Shown here one piece after another: positions 1 through 7,443 of a stretch of 64,000 nt of DNA. The DNA comes from Roseiarcus sp963770035 (GTDB lineage Bacteria; Pseudomonadota; Alphaproteobacteria; Rhizobiales; Beijerinckiaceae): positions 1 through 64,000 of the forward strand of contig CAVYON010000037.1 in the NCBI GenBank assembly GCA_963770035.1. The letters run 5' to 3'. How positions within the stretch are numbered: position 1 is the first letter of the stretch; every line of letters begins with the position of its first letter. Under the pieces are notes generated by a model that saw nothing but the letters and a program-made list of their open reading frames with translations, made no database searches and was not told the DNA's origin. Position numbers and translations under genes: made by a program.

Positions 1-170
1 TACGGTGGATCGACGAAGGCGAGGGTGCTGAGCAGATCTTGCCCGACCGTATCGGCGTCGGCGAGCGGCGTTGCTGTTCCAACCGCGACGCGACCGAGGG
101 CGGCCATGAGGTCGCCCGCGCCGGCGGTTGCCGACTTGACGTCGGCGACCGTGAGGGGCGGAAGCGTCAC
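1..170 (-). CDS. Partial phage protein of unknown function (cut by the window edge)
   Basis: About 56 codons are visible and the frame runs off the left edge. The GTG start overlaps the TGA of the upstream lipoprotein gene (GTGA), the coupling used throughout this cluster, which is the main reason for believing it. The visible protein begins MTLPPLTVADV and is rich in Ala, Gly and Asp. No family is recognised. It lies at the distal end of the lysis segment. Confidence 0.45.
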   Translation of the reverse strand, partial: MTLPPLTVADVKSATAGAGDLMAALGRVAVGTATPLADADTVGQDLLSTLAFVDPP

Positions 171-526
171 TTGAGCCCCAGCGACGGGAAGTCGCGCTTG
201 AGCATCGAGTAGACGTTGAGCCCGTCGATCGTTGCCGTGATGGCGTTGTTCGGCGATCCGTCGTTGCAGATGGTTTGTAGGCTCGCGATGTCAGCCTGAC
301 GCTGGGCGTTGATCGGAAGCAACTGGATCGTCGCCAGAAGCGACGGCGTTGCGGAGTTGCCCACGCAAAGGCTGTCATAGCCAATCGTGATGACTGATGA
401 GAGGGACGTCGAGACCATGGCGGAAGTGACGGGCGTGCTAACCGTGGCAGTTGTGGAGCAGCCGGCAAGGGCGAGTACGTTGCAGCCGAGCGCGGCAAAT
501 AGAGCGAGTTTCACGCGCAGCCTCAC
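167..526 (-). CDS. Small phage lipoprotein
   Basis: A 119-residue protein with a basic N-terminus, a hydrophobic stretch and a lipobox (LALAGC, cleavage before Cys near residue 23), so it should be exported and lipidated. The mature part has several Ser/Thr, a Cys pair (SLC, QTIC) and no recognised domain. The GTG start overlaps the stop of the holin-like gene (GTGA). Placed after endolysin and holin-like genes, it could be an outer-membrane spanin-like lysis protein, but no partner i-spanin is clear, so the role is inferred from position only. Confidence 0.6.
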   Translation of the reverse strand: MRLRVKLALFAALGCNVLALAGCSTTATVSTPVTSAMVSTSLSSVITIGYDSLCVGNSATPSLLATIQLLPINAQRQADIASLQTICNDGSPNNAITATIDGLNVYSMLKRDFPSLGLK

Positions 527-708
527 TTCTTTTCCGGGAATACGACGGCGAGCGCGCCGGCGACGGCGACGCCGACGACAGACACGAGTTGCGCCCCAGC
601 CGATGCGTTCGGCAGGAATGACATCGAACCGACAAGCGCGGCGAGACCAGCCCAGGTGGACGGCTCTTCCAAGCGGGATACGACCCACAGGATGATGGGA
701 TTGGACAT
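523..708 (-). CDS. Small membrane protein, holin-like
   Basis: A 61-residue protein starting MSNPIILWVV. It has two hydrophobic segments, around residues 16-32 (WAGLAALVGSMSFL) and 40-56 (VSVVGVAVAGALAVV), and a short charged tail ending PEKK, the layout of a small class II holin. The start follows a purine-rich GAGAAACCTGAG ribosome site and the stop overlaps the next GTG start. It lies just downstream of the endolysin and a small coiled-coil protein, supporting a lysis role. Holins are too diverse for a sequence-only call. Confidence 0.6.
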   Translation of the reverse strand: MSNPIILWVVSRLEEPSTWAGLAALVGSMSFLPNASAGAQLVSVVGVAVAGALAVVFPEKK

Positions 709-904
709 CTCAGGTTTCTCGAGTGTGATCGACGCCGGTGAGAAGTGGCCCCGCCTGGCGACCGGCGCCGACCGGCCGGGCGGGGATAGAGTTCCCTTCG
801 TCCAACCGGGCTTGACCGGGGATCCTGGGGTAAATTTCGACGGATCCGACGGTTGCGGGCCGCGCCCCCCGTCGATGTTGGCGCGCGGCGAGGCTGCGAT
901 CCGT

Positions 905-1162
905 CTACGGGTCCGAAAGTATCGGTTGCGTTTCAAACGCCTCGAGAGTGGCCAGGCGGGCATTGAGCGCAGCGAGATCGGCGTCGCGGGCGCGAGCGTA
1001 GCCCATGAGCGCTGTCAGCGAGTCGGCGTAGGCGTTGAGTGCCGACTGGACGGCAGTGTCGAGCCGGCGGGAATGGGAGGACGCGCGGGCGGCGCGCGCC
1101 GCGTCCTCGAACGCTCGGAGAGGGTCCGCAGGCGCATCGGCGCCGTGGGGATGCAGCGTCAT
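905..1162 (-). CDS. Small helical phage protein
   Basis: An 85-residue protein whose ATG overlaps the stop of the endolysin gene (ATGA). From about residue 30 it is Ala/Leu-rich with heptad spacing (VQSALNAYADSL, LAALNARLATL), suggesting a coiled coil. There is no obvious membrane segment or signal peptide. The position between endolysin and holin-like genes suggests an accessory lysis or tail protein. The family is not recognised. Confidence 0.55.
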   Translation of the reverse strand: MTLHPHGADAPADPLRAFEDAARAARASSHSRRLDTAVQSALNAYADSLTALMGYARARDADLAALNARLATLEAFETQPILSDP

Positions 1163-2019
1163 GTCAGCCGCTCGTGCAGCTCCTTGAGAATGGCGGCCTT
1201 GGTCATCGGACCGGCGTCACCGTCCGCCGCAAGTCCGGAGCGGTACTGGAGCGCCTTCACCGCAGCTTCCGTCATCGGCCCAGGGTCACCGTCCACGTTG
1301 AGCTTCGGATTGGCGCCCAGTGCATTCAGCGCCTGCTGGACCCCTTCGACAGTCGAGAGGTTGAAGGCTGTTTGCGGCGGCGCGGATAGCGCATGAGCGC
1401 ATGCACAAGGGCGCGGCGGGACAGGCGGGATGCCGCACGGTCCTGCGCTCGACTGCGGCATGGCCCCGGCCAGCGCAAAGAGTTTCGACCAATGCAGCGC
1501 GCCGGGATCCCAATGCGAATCGGGCGAAGGGCAATCGCCGTGCCCGTACCATCCGGAGACGTGGCCGAACTGCCCGGCATTGCGATGCGGATCGCCGGCG
1601 CGCGCCATGCCGTAAACGCCGTCGGGCCATGCCCTGGTGAGCGGGATGCCATATTCCGCTTTGCAGGCAGCCATGAGGGCAGCGACGGCTTCGGCCGTCG
1701 CTTCATCAAAACTCCAAAGCTGCTCCTTCGAGTAGCCGACGGCCTCGACCTGAACGATGGGAACCCAATTGTGCGTGACCAGCGCCGCGCCGATCGTGCC
1801 GACTTGGACGAGCTGGGCGATGCGTCCAGGGCCAACCAAAAAATGGGGTGCATAGTGCTGCTTGAAGATTGCGAGGCTTCCGTCCCAGCCGCCTTCGGTC
1901 GTATGCAGGACCCCCGTGGGGGGCGCGGCGGGGTCGATAGGCTGATTGAAGTGGGGAATTCCGCCGATATGCTCGACGTCGAACCGGCCCGCCTTGGCGA
2001 GCCAGGGGATGATGGTCAT
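1159..2019 (-). CDS. Phage endolysin: N-acetylmuramoyl-L-alanine amidase with peptidoglycan-binding domain
   Basis: A 286-residue protein. The N-terminal part is an Amidase_2 (PGRP-like) domain: the early zinc ligand lies in the HTTEGG motif (His 39), and further candidate ligands sit in the segment YGHGDCPSPDSHW. A Pro/Cys-rich linker leads to a C-terminal PG_binding_1 domain (about 215-286) with two repeats of the type DGDPGPMTEAAVKALQ and DGDAGPMTKAAI. It should cut the amide bond between muramic acid and L-alanine during lysis. No signal peptide is seen, so release probably needs the holin-like protein downstream. Lysis genes sit at the tail-fibre end of the cluster, which in the Rhodobacter GTA are unlinked. 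Confidence 0.88.
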   Translation of the reverse strand: MTIIPWLAKAGRFDVEHIGGIPHFNQPIDPAAPPTGVLHTTEGGWDGSLAIFKQHYAPHFLVGPGRIAQLVQVGTIGAALVTHNWVPIVQVEAVGYSKEQLWSFDEATAEAVAALMAACKAEYGIPLTRAWPDGVYGMARAGDPHRNAGQFGHVSGWYGHGDCPSPDSHWDPGALHWSKLFALAGAMPQSSAGPCGIPPVPPRPCACAHALSAPPQTAFNLSTVEGVQQALNALGANPKLNVDGDPGPMTEAAVKALQYRSGLAADGDAGPMTKAAILKELHERLT

Positions 2020-2062
2020 GGCGATGTCCTCGAAAGTTGCCCGAGATCCGACGGGCGGCGGT

Positions 2063-2626
2063 TCACCAGCCTTGCGTCAGCGCTTCCCAGCCGTCCGGCA
2101 TCGGCCCGCGGCTGCGCGGCCAGACGCCGCCGGCGAGCGCAACCCACGTCTCCGCCATGGCGGCGCGCTTCTCGGCCGCGCCGGAGGCGACCGTGCCGGC
2201 CTTCTCGAAGCTGACGGTCGCCTGATAAGCCGCGCCGTAGGCGGTCTTGGCCGCCTCGATCGCCGGGCCGCCGTAGCCCTTGGGGAAGCTTTTCAGTTCC
2301 CAGAGCGTCGCGCGCACTTCGTTCTCGATTGTGTTCATCTTGGCGAGCGCGAGCGAGGCGATGTCGAAGCCGAGCCCAGCGCGCCCGGCGGCGCCGTCGC
2401 GGATCGCGATGCAGCGATCCGCTTTACGCTGATGCGCGCCGAAGCTGGTCGGCGTTCCCGTCGGGCGCGGCGACCACGACAACTTCGCGCCGCGCGCGTC
2501 GATGAAATCGCCGAGCGCGTCGAAGCCCGCGCCGCGATAGAGGGCGTGGAATTTGCGCGCCGCAGCGAAAAAGGCTTTGCCCGCGACAGTCGCGGGGTGG
2601 GGCCAGGCGGGGATCGTCACGGGCAT
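2063..2626 (-). CDS. Hypothetical phage protein
   Basis: A 187-residue protein starting MPVTIPAWPHPATV. The ATG at 2626 is preferred because AAGGAG lies about 9 bases upstream; the longer frame adds 27 residues with no ribosome site. It is rich in Ala and aromatics, with motifs such as WSPRPTGTPTSFGAHQRKADR and SFPKGYGGPAIEAAKTAYG, and lacks membrane segments. No family is recognised. Its position next to the endolysin suggests a tail-tip accessory or lysis-associated role. Confidence 0.65.
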   Translation of the reverse strand: MPVTIPAWPHPATVAGKAFFAAARKFHALYRGAGFDALGDFIDARGAKLSWSPRPTGTPTSFGAHQRKADRCIAIRDGAAGRAGLGFDIASLALAKMNTIENEVRATLWELKSFPKGYGGPAIEAAKTAYGAAYQATVSFEKAGTVASGAAEKRAAMAETWVALAGGVWPRSRGPMPDGWEALTQGW

Positions 2627-2710
2627 CGTGGCGGCTCCTTGATATACAGAAAGATCCAGCCGGCGGGCGAGCACGCGCGCCGGGTCAAGGGTCAGGAAGA
2701 TGCGCAAGGT

Positions 2711-2809
2711 TCAGTGCCTGCCGCTGCCCAGCATTGCCGCCACGCAGACGAGATAGAGGACGACCAGCGCCACCATCACTGGCCACGCCTCAGGCGATAG
2801 GTTTGGCAT
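2711..2809 (-). CDS. Very small single-span membrane protein
   Basis: A 32-residue reading frame, MPNLSPEAWPV then a long hydrophobic run (VALVVLYLVCVAAML) and a short polar tail. It looks like a one-helix membrane protein, as often found near phage lysis genes. The ribosome site is weak. Support is limited to composition and position. Confidence 0.35.
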   Translation of the reverse strand: MPNLSPEAWPVMVALVVLYLVCVAAMLGSGRH

Positions 2810-2813
2810 CGAA

Positions 2814-2993
2814 TCACGTCGCCGGGTTCGGGTTCATGGCGTGCGCCAGCCAGATCTCGGCGCGCGCCGCCGCGCGTTCGCTCGGGAAGACGATGCGAAC
2901 GCGCGGGCATAAAAAAACCGCCCATTGGGCGGCGGCGGGCGGGCGCTTGAGCGCGGATTTTTTGGCCGCGTTGAGCCAGGTGAGTGGGATCAC
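2814..2993 (-). CDS. Small phage ORF after the fibre gene
   Basis: A 59-residue frame (MIPLTWLNAAKK...) whose GTG start overlaps the TGA of the fibre gene, the same coupling used in neighbouring pairs. It is basic and ends with an amphipathic stretch (RAAARAEIWLAHAM). A terminator-like hairpin lies inside it, which argues against efficient expression, so either the ORF or the terminator may be fortuitous. Confidence 0.3.
   Translation of the reverse strand: MIPLTWLNAAKKSALKRPPAAAQWAVFLCPRVRIVFPSERAAARAEIWLAHAMNPNPAT
2911..2935 (-). terminator. Rho-independent terminator after the fibre genes
   Basis: On the minus strand a GC-rich stem (CCGCCC ... GGGCGG, three-base loop) is followed at once by seven T residues. 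This is a good intrinsic terminator for leftward transcription of the tail-fibre genes and would separate them from the lysis genes. Confidence 0.65.
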
Positions 2994-4042
2994 TGGATGA
3001 AGACCCCAGAAGGAACGACGTAATTGGTATGGTTTCCAGCGTACGGGGCCGCCGCTATGAACGACGGGATAGTCGCGCCCGTGTTCAGATCGGTGTTTGG
3101 TATCCCGCCGAGGCCGCTTCCATCGTTCGGTGTCAGATTGCCGTAAGTATTCATAGCAGGAACCCAGAAGGCCGCCCCGCTGAAGTCGACTTGATTGTCT
3201 TCAATATCAGCGTTCCACCAACCAATCGGCTTATTACCTGCCCCACCTGGACCGTTTCCTTGGAAGGTTACGGGTTCAGTCGAGACTAGGCTCGCAATTG
3301 CTGCCGTCGGGATCGTCCCGCCGCAATTAAGCTGATAAAAGCTGGTTGGGACAAGATAGCCCGGCGTCGTCAAGGTTCCGGGGTTCATGGCCGACGTCCA
3401 TGACAAGGTGTTCGAAGTGGTCCCGGTCGCGATCCATGCGCCGTTGTAGCCAGTCGGCGCGTTGCCCGCCAAGCGGGCCATCTGGCCAGACGCCAGCCCT
3501 GGCACGGGGTCTTGGAATGTCACCGTGACCGTGTACGGTCCGGCTCCCGTGACGCCGATCCCGGTTATGGCGTTGCTGTAGAGGCCGCCCAAGCTCGTGT
3601 AGCCGGCGGGGTTGCTGGACGACGACCAACTAACCGTGTTCGCCGTGACCGCCGTCGCTGTGAAAGTCCCGTTGAGCGTGCTATTTGACGGTATAGAGCC
3701 GATGAGAACAAACTGCTGGCCGACCGAAATGCCATGATTGTTGGCCATCGTTGCAGTGACCGTGTACGGGCCAGTCCCAGAGACGCTTAGTCCTGTCATG
3801 GGATTGTTGATGAGGCTACCGTAGGCGGAGATCGTCACCGCCGTCGATGAAGTGACGTGCCAGACGAGCGTGTTCCCGGTCGTCCCGGCGTCGGCCGTGA
3901 AGGCCCCGTTGACCGTCGTGCCGGCGTTCGTAAACCCGAACAAGGCGATCGGCGACCCTGGACTGAGTCCGTGCGGGTTGGTGGTCGTGGTTGTGATTGT
4001 GTAGGTTGTTCCGACGTTGCTGACGGTCGCCCCTGTAATCAC
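2990..4042 (-). pseudogene. C-terminal part of a frameshifted tail fibre/beta-helix protein
   Basis: Thr/Ser/Gly/Asn-rich sequence with repeated units of the pattern GTGPYTVTATM, GAGPYTVTVTF and NTLVWHV / NTVSWSS / NTLSWTS, typical of repetitive beta-structured tail fibre or spike proteins. The same frame is open upstream to about 4120 (LWDDDAGAAICTVSS), where the frame of the preceding fragment fails, so one indel near 4110-4125 separates the two. It most likely encoded the C-terminal half of a fibre that begins at 6367. If translated alone it would start at GTG 4042. Confidence 0.6.
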
Positions 4043-4109
4043 GTTGGTGTCGGACCAATTGTTGTTCGCGACGCTGCTGACCGTGCAGATGGCCGCGCCG
4101 GCGTCGTCG

Positions 4110-5357
4110 TCCCAAAGAGTTCGAACCCGCCACGTTCGCGTTGAACAGGTTTGAGCCCGTCAACGCGACGGAAGCCTGTCCGACGGTGAACGCATCCGAT
4201 GCGTTGGTGGTCCCGACCCTATTGTCTGTGAACAAGATCGCGCTCGCGGGCGGTCCGATCGCATCGACTGGGGCGTTCGTGAAATTCTGCCTCGGGGCCG
4301 CCGCCAGGTTGTAAGAACCCCTCTGACCGGTCGAAACGCACGAGGCCAGCCCGGTGGTGCCCAGCGCAACAGCGCAAGGGCCGCTGTTGAAGGACGACGG
4401 CATTCTTATATTGCTTGCGATTAGCCCGAACCCAGGAGGCTGCCCAGCGAAGGCTCCGCCTGTATCGTCCAGCGCCTCACCCGGCGTAAGCGGCGTTGAA
4501 CTGGCATACGGTAACACAAACAGGCTCGTGCCAGGGCTGCTCCCACCGCAGAATGAGTTAAACACAATCGATTCGATGAATCCTTGGAAGCAGACGTGGC
4601 TCGTGACGCCGCAAATTGTGTCGGGGTGGCCGGGATCGCCAACCACTTGTCCGGGCGAAATCGGATTTGTTCCATCCGAGGTCGCCACGTACAGCCCCTC
4701 AAACCCGGTTGGATACGAATACGTAAAAATCGGATTGCCATTGTTGGCCCACTGCCCGACACGACCATAATTGATGCTTCCGTTCGCTGACACCGATACG
4801 GGGCTGGACGCCATCTGCCACTTCAATGTGCTTCCGGTCGTCCCTGTAATTGCGGCGAATGTCCCGTTCATTGACGCGCCTGTGGACGTGAAGCCAGTGG
4901 TCGTGAAAGTCCCTCCGACAGATATTCCGTGAGGAGAAAGCGTTGTGACGGAAATAATATAAGGCCCGCTTCCAGTGATTATTGGCGTCCCCGTAACATT
5001 GTTGTTAGTCGAATAGATATTACCGAAGTTAACGACGGGGGTAACATTGGCGTCCCCATATGTATTGGTAACGCTGTTGACTGTCGCGATCGTGCTGCCG
5101 GTGCTCATTGTAATATTGAATGGCACGTCGTACACATTCGTAATAATGACGTTCCCGCGAAATGTAAATGAGACACCCATGCCAGGAGACGATCCTACGT
5201 TGGTCGGTACATAAGCGCCCGTATTCGACTCTGCGCCTCCGTTATTGATTTGAAGGTTGAACTCCTCATCAACAGTGGTGCTGACTTGCGTTGATATTGT
5301 ACACTCAAAATTTACGCCGGGGTCGGCATGGGGCGCGTTAGTCCAGTAATCTGCCAC
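4110..5357 (-). pseudogene. Middle part of the frameshifted tail fibre/beta-helix protein
   Basis: An open frame with fibre-like repeats (GSGPYIISVTT, GSTLKWQMAS) of the same design as the next fragment (GTGPYTV, NTLVWHV). Its start overlaps the end of the upstream fragment by 46 bases in another frame, with only a GTG at 5357 as possible start. After residue ~405 (NVAGSN) the frame turns into Arg-rich nonsense (GRRRRRGHLHGQQ), which marks the second frameshift. The three pieces read best as one decayed or switchable fibre gene. Confidence 0.55.
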
Positions 5358-6367
5358 GCGACGCTCTGGTCATTGTAGAAGGCGTCGATCTCGTTCCCAT
5401 CGACGCATGTCCCGTTGATCTCGACAGGCCGATAGGTCGCGTTCCCCCAATGGTTGTATTTGAACGCTTTGCTTCCTAGCGCAGAATTGATGTAGATACC
5501 CATCGTGAATCCGCCAACCCAAGTTGTGTTGGCCTTGTAATCGAAATAATTGTTGATCATAACTATTCCGTTATGCGTTGGGTCAGACATGACTGAATTT
5601 AGTGGACAGCCGCTTACCTTAACCATATCCGCGTTGTATCCGAGCGCCCACGTATTCGCGCTGTCGTCCATATTGTTGTTTGCGTACTTGCACCAACCGG
5701 AAGTCGAGTTGATGGTTGCAGGTATGCCACCTGGCTGATACTTGTCGCCAAAATCCCACCCCTCAAGATCAAAGTTTCCAGACCCGGTGCAGTTGACTTG
5801 GTACTTTGGGGAAAGTGCAGTCGATACGCCAGGTACATAGGGCAGCGTGTTCACCGCGCATCCGGGCGGTCTTGCGTGTGTGACATCCCAGCCAACACCA
5901 TGCGAGTGACCAGATTGATCATAAAGCGGATCATCGAGAGCAACGGTTGAACTAAGGGTCGGGAACGTAACGGGGGGCACCTGCAGCGCCGCCCAAATTT
6001 GCAAATTGCGCCAATCCACGCCCGTCGGATAGTCAACGGACGGGATGTTGTGGTCAACAGTCTGATACGTCCCTGTTTGAAGGCTGGAGTTGTTCCATCC
6101 CTTCCCGACAATAGTATAGGACGTGGCGTAAGAATTCAGGTTTGTCGGCCCCATATAAGTGTTGGGGAGAGTTTGCCCGTTCCATGTTACCGGCGGAGCG
6201 GTCGAGCAGCCGTCTGGGTGGGCAGCATTGAAAGGGACACGGCACGGGACGAAGCCGAAGCCCGCTGGGGTCGACACCCCCGCCGTCCCCCACATCCATC
6301 CTGCTTGCGCCGTGTAACCGACGAGGACAAACGCCAGCGCGATCAAGGAGACTGAAAGATGACGCAT
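5312..6367 (-). CDS. Secreted tail-fibre/beta-helix N-terminal fragment
   Basis: A 351-residue protein with a clear signal-peptide-like N-terminus (MRHLSVSLIALAFVLVGYTAQAG). The mature region has many Asn, Gly and aromatic residues (FDLEGWDFGDKYQ, GIVMINNYFDYK) and pairs of Cys, resembling a right-handed beta-helix pectate-lyase-like fold. A GGGAGGACCGCA ribosome site precedes the ATG, which overlaps the upstream gene by 25 bases. It ends shortly after YNDQSVAWQITG, just where the next frame carries on, so it is probably truncated by a frameshift. A signal peptide on a fibre-like phage protein is unusual and is shared by its neighbours. Confidence 0.6.
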   Translation of the reverse strand: MRHLSVSLIALAFVLVGYTAQAGWMWGTAGVSTPAGFGFVPCRVPFNAAHPDGCSTAPPVTWNGQTLPNTYMGPTNLNSYATSYTIVGKGWNNSSLQTGTYQTVDHNIPSVDYPTGVDWRNLQIWAALQVPPVTFPTLSSTVALDDPLYDQSGHSHGVGWDVTHARPPGCAVNTLPYVPGVSTALSPKYQVNCTGSGNFDLEGWDFGDKYQPGGIPATINSTSGWCKYANNNMDDSANTWALGYNADMVKVSGCPLNSVMSDPTHNGIVMINNYFDYKANTTWVGGFTMGIYINSALGSKAFKYNHWGNATYRPVEINGTCVDGNEIDAFYNDQSVAWQITGLTRPMPTPA

Positions 6368-7443
6368 TGCGGTCCTCCCAACCCTGCCGCTCCCGGCGTC
6401 CCACCATTCGACGCGGCGCCGCCGCCGCCACCGCCGGCGCCAACGCCACCGTTTCCGCCCTTGCCGGCCGTCATGCCTGCGGACGCATTGCCCGCGCCGC
6501 CCGCGCCCCCGCCGCCGCCCGAGCCGGCAGTCGACGCCAAGCCGCCAGTGACAAGCGCGGCGACGCCAGCCGGAATGCAGGAGTCCGTTGCAGAAATTTT
6601 GTAGCCGTTGCCGCCATCAGCGGAGGCCACGCCATATTTGCCGCCCGCGCCGCCCCCGCCGTAATCGGTCGCAGACCCGCCGCTCGCCGCGCCCCCGCCC
6701 TTATTGGTGACGCCCTGACCGCCCGTCCCGCCAGTGGTTGAGAACGAATTTGCGCCTCCGTGATACGTCGATCCAAAGCCCCCAGCCCCGCCGCCGCCGC
6801 CGTCGCCAGCCGCGCCGCCTCCACCGTGATATCCAGTACCAGCGATATTTGCGGGAGCCGCGCCGCCCATGCCGCTGTCAAAGCTTCCGACAAACCCAGC
6901 GACGCCAAGCCCCCCGTGGTTTGTCCCGCCCGTGGCCGTGAACGTGTAGCCGCCGGCGGTTGTCCCGCTGGCATTGGTAGCTGCGACGTTGAAACTACTC
7001 GGCCCGGACAACTGGACTTTGCCGCTTCCGCCGGGCGTCATGGATAGGGTGTAAGCGCCCGTTGCCGGCGTCCAGCCAGTCACCGCCGCGAAGCCGCCCG
7101 AGCCGCCGCCAGAGCCGCCGCTCGTGGCCGTCGTTCCGCCCGCCGTTCCATCGCCCCCAGCCCCTGTGAGATAGAACGACATCGTGCCGTAAGGCAGCGT
7201 GACGCCAGAAAGGGAGAATGCGTTCGGCGATGGCTGCGTCGTGACGGCGCAATAGACGCCATTTGCCGCCGCTGGCGGAGCGGTGGTCGTCCCATACGTT
7301 CCGCCAATGGACGCGCAAAAGGCCGCGAACGAAGTCCCTGTGGCGGCGACAGATCCGCCGTGCGGCCCGACGCCCAAGAGCCCGTGAGCGCTCGCCGAGA
7401 GCGCGCACAGCGAAATGGCCGACGCGAAGGCTAGCTTACGCAT
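6343..7443 (-). CDS. Glycine-rich secreted phage protein (tail adhesin-like)
   Basis: A 366-residue protein with an N-terminal signal peptide (MRKLAFASAISLCALSASAHG). From about residue 90 it is dominated by GGGG/GGAGG runs (GGGGAAGDGGGGGAGGFG), as in glycine-rich tail adhesins that form polyglycine helices. A non-repetitive region at residues 25-85 (FAAFCASIGGTYG) and the short C-terminus (QCVIFQSP) each carry Cys. The ATG overlaps the stop of the preceding gene (TGATG). A host-receptor binding role is inferred from composition and position. Confidence 0.6.
   Translation of the reverse strand: MRKLAFASAISLCALSASAHGLLGVGPHGGSVAATGTSFAAFCASIGGTYGTTTAPPAAANGVYCAVTTQPSPNAFSLSGVTLPYGTMSFYLTGAGGDGTAGGTTATSGGSGGGSGGFAAVTGWTPATGAYTLSMTPGGSGKVQLSGPSSFNVAATNASGTTAGGYTFTATGGTNHGGLGVAGFVGSFDSGMGGAAPANIAGTGYHGGGGAAGDGGGGGAGGFGSTYHGGANSFSTTGGTGGQGVTNKGGGAASGGSATDYGGGGAGGKYGVASADGGNGYKISATDSCIPAGVAALVTGGLASTAGSGGGGGAGGAGNASAGMTAGKGGNGGVGAGGGGGGAASNGGTPGAAGLGGPQCVIFQSP

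Noticed and set aside
6359..6741. Proline/alanine-rich plus-strand ORFs
   Set aside because: They are the antisense of the glycine-rich protein coding region.
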